Positions 5,601 to 7,570 of a stretch of 7,570 nucleotides of DNA are shown piece by piece; position 1 is the stretch's first letter, and each line of letters begins with the position of its first letter. This DNA comes from Gammaproteobacteria bacterium (GTDB lineage Bacteria; Pseudomonadota; Gammaproteobacteria; HK1). Below the pieces are notes generated by a model. That model was not told the origin of the DNA, searched no databases, and saw nothing but the letters and a program-made list of their open reading frames with translations. The stretch covers positions 1-7,570 of the forward strand of contig JAGRHX010001089.1 of NCBI GenBank assembly GCA_020444775.1, read 5' to 3'. A program made the position numbers and the translations under genes.

Positions 5601-6449
5601 ATGTCCTGGCCCGAGCATGCCCGACTCGCATTGTCGTTGGTAATCAACGTCGAGGAAGGCTCGGAGCTTTCGCTACGCGACGGCGATCGCGGGCCTGATC
5701 CGGTCGATGAGCTCGGTATCGCCATCGCCAGACCGATCAGGAACTATGGTAACGAGAGCAACTATCTGTATGGAATTCGCGCCGGTGCCCCACGGGTTAT
5801 GCAGGCCCTGACCGAGCGTGGTCTGAGCGCGACCTTCACCGCCGCCGCGCTCAGCCTGGAACGGGCACCGCAGCTGTGTGCCGCGATTGTCGAGGGTGGC
5901 CACGAGGTCTGCAGCCATGGCTGGCGCTGGATCCATCAGTTTCGTATGGACGAGGCCGAGGAGCGAACGTTCATCCGCAAGGCGGTGCAGTCCATCGAGC
6001 GCAGCGTCGGGGAGCGACCGGTGGGCTGGCTGTCACGCTACCTGACCACCGAGAATACGGTCAGACTGCTGGTCGAGGAAGGTTTCGAGTACCACATGGA
6101 CGACTATTCCGACGACCGACCGTTCTGGCAGCACGTCGGCGATCGCCGCATCGTGGTCGTGCCGTACGCGCTGGACAACAACGACATGAAGCTGTGGACC
6201 GCGCCGGCGCTGACTCCGGCCGATTGGCTGCAGTATGCCGTGGACAGCTTCGATCGGCTGTACCGAGAGGGTGCGCATGCGCTGCGGATGATGTCGCTGG
6301 GCGTGCATCTGCGCATCATCGGTCGTCCGGGACGTATCGACTATTTCGAGCGCTTCCTCGATCACGTATTGGCGCACGACGGGGTATGGATTGCGACCCG
6401 CGCGCAGATTGCGCGGCACTGGCGCGCGCAGCACGATTTGGACGATTGA
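5601..6449 (+). CDS. NodB-fold polysaccharide deacetylase / PuuE-type amidohydrolase-like protein
   Basis: This 282-residue protein belongs to the polysaccharide deacetylase superfamily, in the branch with PuuE (metal-independent allantoinase of Pseudomonas fluorescens) and Helicobacter PgdA. Family marks are the first-strand block LVINVEEGSE (13-22), SHGWRWIHQF (105-114), GW..R (142-146), the DDYSDDRPFW segment (167-176), VVVPYALDNNDMK (185-197), and VHLRIIGRPGR (235-245), where relatives usually have HP rather than HL. The classical metal Asp appears as N/E (NVEE), and the second His of HxxxH is W110, so a standard zinc deacetylase site is incomplete, as in PuuE. There is no signal peptide, so a cytoplasmic small-molecule hydrolase (cyclic amide, amide or ester) is more likely than cell-wall deacetylation. 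It is 27 bp before the MmgE/PrpD gene, so probably co-transcribed. The substrate cannot be told; allantoinase is not supported by the neighbours. Confidence 0.88.
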   Translation: MSWPEHARLALSLVINVEEGSELSLRDGDRGPDPVDELGIAIARPIRNYGNESNYLYGIRAGAPRVMQALTERGLSATFTAAALSLERAPQLCAAIVEGGHEVCSHGWRWIHQFRMDEAEERTFIRKAVQSIERSVGERPVGWLSRYLTTENTVRLLVEEGFEYHMDDYSDDRPFWQHVGDRRIVVVPYALDNNDMKLWTAPALTPADWLQYAVDSFDRLYREGAHALRMMSLGVHLRIIGRPGRIDYFERFLDHVLAHDGVWIATRAQIARHWRAQHDLDD

Positions 6450-6464
6450 AGCCGAACACGGTCT

Positions 6465-6469
6465 GGAGG
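6465..6469 (+). promoter_or_regulatory. Ribosome binding site of the MmgE/PrpD gene
   Basis: GGAGG lies seven bases before the ATG at 6477, within the 27-bp gap after the NodB-like stop. The tight spacing supports translation from the same mRNA. Confidence 0.7.
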
Positions 6470-6476
6470 CCGCGCC

Positions 6477-7570
6477 ATGGACAGCATCGAAATCATATGC
6501 GCGCACGTGCTCGACACCGAGCACGCGGATCTATCGGACGAGGCGGTGCGCTGGAGCAGGATCTTCCTGCTGGACAGCCTGGGCGTGGGGGTGTCCGGTA
6601 GCAGCGGCCCCTGGGTCGATGCATTGGCGCGCAGTCAGGCGTCGGCGCATCTCGCCGAGCGAACCGCTGGCGCCCGGGTTCTGGGTAGCGACCAGCGGCT
6701 TTCGGCGCAGGGCGCCGCGCTGCTCAACGCCTATCAGATCCACAACGCCGAATACGACTGTGTGCACGAGGGCGCGGTGGTGCATCCGATGGCGGTGCTG
6801 CTCGGCGCCACCCTGGCTGCGATCGACGACGGTGCCCTGTTCGCGCAACCGGTCGATGGCCGCTCGCTGCTGAGCGCCGTGGCGTTGGGCGTGGACGTTG
6901 CCGCCACGCTGGGGTTGGCGGCGCGTTCCGGGCTGCGCTTCTTCAGACCCGCTACCGCGGGCGCCTTCGCCGCGACCGCGGCAATCGGGCGACTGGCGGG
7001 CTTTGACCGGCCGACCCTGGTGAGCGCGATGGGCATCAGTCTGTCGCAGCTGTGCGGCACCATGCAGGCGCACAGCGAGGGTTCACCGCTGCTGGCGATG
7101 CAGGTCGGATTCAATGCCCGCAACGCGGTGCTCGCCTGTGAGCTGGCGCGCGCAGGTGTGCCGGGTCCCGGCGCGGTGCTGGACGGTCCCTACGCCTACT
7201 TCGAGCTGTTCGAGGCCGAGCACGACTATGCCGATCTGCTGCAACAGCTGGGGCACTGCTGGCGAATCACCGAGGTCGCGCACAAGCCGTTTCCCAGCGG
7301 TCGCGCCACGCACGGTATCGTCGATGCGTGTCTGGAGATCGGCGCTCACCACGACCTGCGATCGGTAGCGATCGAGCGGGTGGTCGCTCGTGTGCCACCG
7401 CTCACGCGGCGACTGGTCGGTCGGCCCGTGAAGCCGGATATGGCGGTGAACTATGCGCGTCTTTGCGCGCAGTACGTGGTCGCGCGGGTCCTGCAGCGTG
7501 GTGAGCTGGACCTCTCGGACTTCAGTATCGAGGCGCTGCGTGACGAGGCCACGCTGGCGCTGGCGCAGCG
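6477..7570 (+). CDS. MmgE/PrpD family protein, cut by the window end
   Basis: The frame opens at ATG 6477 and runs without a stop to the window edge: 364 residues of a family usually about 450 long, so the C-terminus is missing. The family includes 2-methylcitrate dehydratase (PrpD) and cis-aconitate decarboxylase. Family features are the N-terminal helix with LLDSLGVGVSG (31-41), NAYQIHNAEYD (84-94) leading to VVHP (101-104), the AAT/AIGRLAGF helix near 165-180, and the strongly conserved HKPFPSGRATH (269-279) with K270 and H279. Typical members have a DFDDT stretch where this one has EYDCV (92-96), so the chemistry may differ. Cytoplasmic. It follows the NodB-like gene by 27 bp and likely processes a hydroxy- or unsaturated carboxylic acid in the same pathway. 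A role in the methylcitrate cycle is not supported, since no prpB or prpC is present. Confidence 0.9.
   Translation, partial: MDSIEIICAHVLDTEHADLSDEAVRWSRIFLLDSLGVGVSGSSGPWVDALARSQASAHLAERTAGARVLGSDQRLSAQGAALLNAYQIHNAEYDCVHEGAVVHPMAVLLGATLAAIDDGALFAQPVDGRSLLSAVALGVDVAATLGLAARSGLRFFRPATAGAFAATAAIGRLAGFDRPTLVSAMGISLSQLCGTMQAHSEGSPLLAMQVGFNARNAVLACELARAGVPGPGAVLDGPYAYFELFEAEHDYADLLQQLGHCWRITEVAHKPFPSGRATHGIVDACLEIGAHHDLRSVAIERVVARVPPLTRRLVGRPVKPDMAVNYARLCAQYVVARVLQRGELDLSDFSIEALRDEATLALAQ

Larger units (their letters stand above)
3293..7570 (+). other. Probable four-gene metabolic operon
   Basis: The monooxygenase, MaoC-like, NodB-like and MmgE/PrpD genes run in one direction with gaps of 59, 110 and 27 bp. 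Each has its own good Shine-Dalgarno, and no intrinsic terminator or clear promoter lies between them. All are soluble small-molecule enzymes by family. The cyclase, 51 bp upstream, may belong to the same transcript. More pathway genes probably follow after 7570. Operon structure is inferred from spacing only. Confidence 0.6.

Noticed and set aside
5876..6601. 241-codon + strand frame overlapping the NodB-like and MmgE/PrpD genes
   Set aside because: It is an out-of-frame shadow of two conserved genes, with Arg/Ala/Gly-rich composition and no motif.

Overview
The window is GC-rich and bacterial. All supported genes lie on the + strand. A DUF1841 protein, a CHASE2-class III adenylate cyclase and a type I Baeyer-Villiger monooxygenase together suggest a proteobacterium, most likely a gammaproteobacterium with a versatile oxidative metabolism. 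That placement is inferred from gene content and protein sequence recalled from memory, not from a search.

Layout. (1) Positions 39-464 encode a complete DUF1841 protein, preceded by a short tandem repeat that begins at the window edge. (2) Positions 465-979 hold no convincing gene. They are rich in short tandem duplications and stem-loops, and three strong hairpins (786-841, 871-912, 933-958) lead straight into the Shine-Dalgarno of the next gene. (3) Positions 980-3241 encode a membrane-anchored CHASE2 adenylate cyclase with a complete class IIIb catalytic residue set. (4) Positions 3293-7570 hold four metabolic genes in one direction: a Baeyer-Villiger monooxygenase, a MaoC-like hot-dog protein whose usual catalytic D-N-H residues are replaced, a PuuE/PgdA-like NodB-fold protein, and an MmgE/PrpD protein cut by the window end. 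Gaps between them are 59, 110 and 27 bp, each gene has a good ribosome binding site, and no terminator is visible, so a single operon is likely.

How they may work together. The monooxygenase would insert oxygen next to a ketone to give an ester or lactone. The other three belong to folds that hydrate acyl-CoAs, hydrolyse C-N bonds, and dehydrate or decarboxylate carboxylic acids. This resembles part of a catabolic (or tailoring) pathway for a cyclic or branched ketone, perhaps nitrogen-containing. The substrate cannot be read from the sequence, and no CoA ligase, thiolase, transporter or local transcription factor is visible. The cyclase directly upstream, 51 bp from the monooxygenase, could be co-transcribed and supply a cAMP signal, or may simply be a neighbour. 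The points most worth following are the odd active sites in the MaoC-like, NodB-like and MmgE-like proteins and the structured leader of the cyclase.
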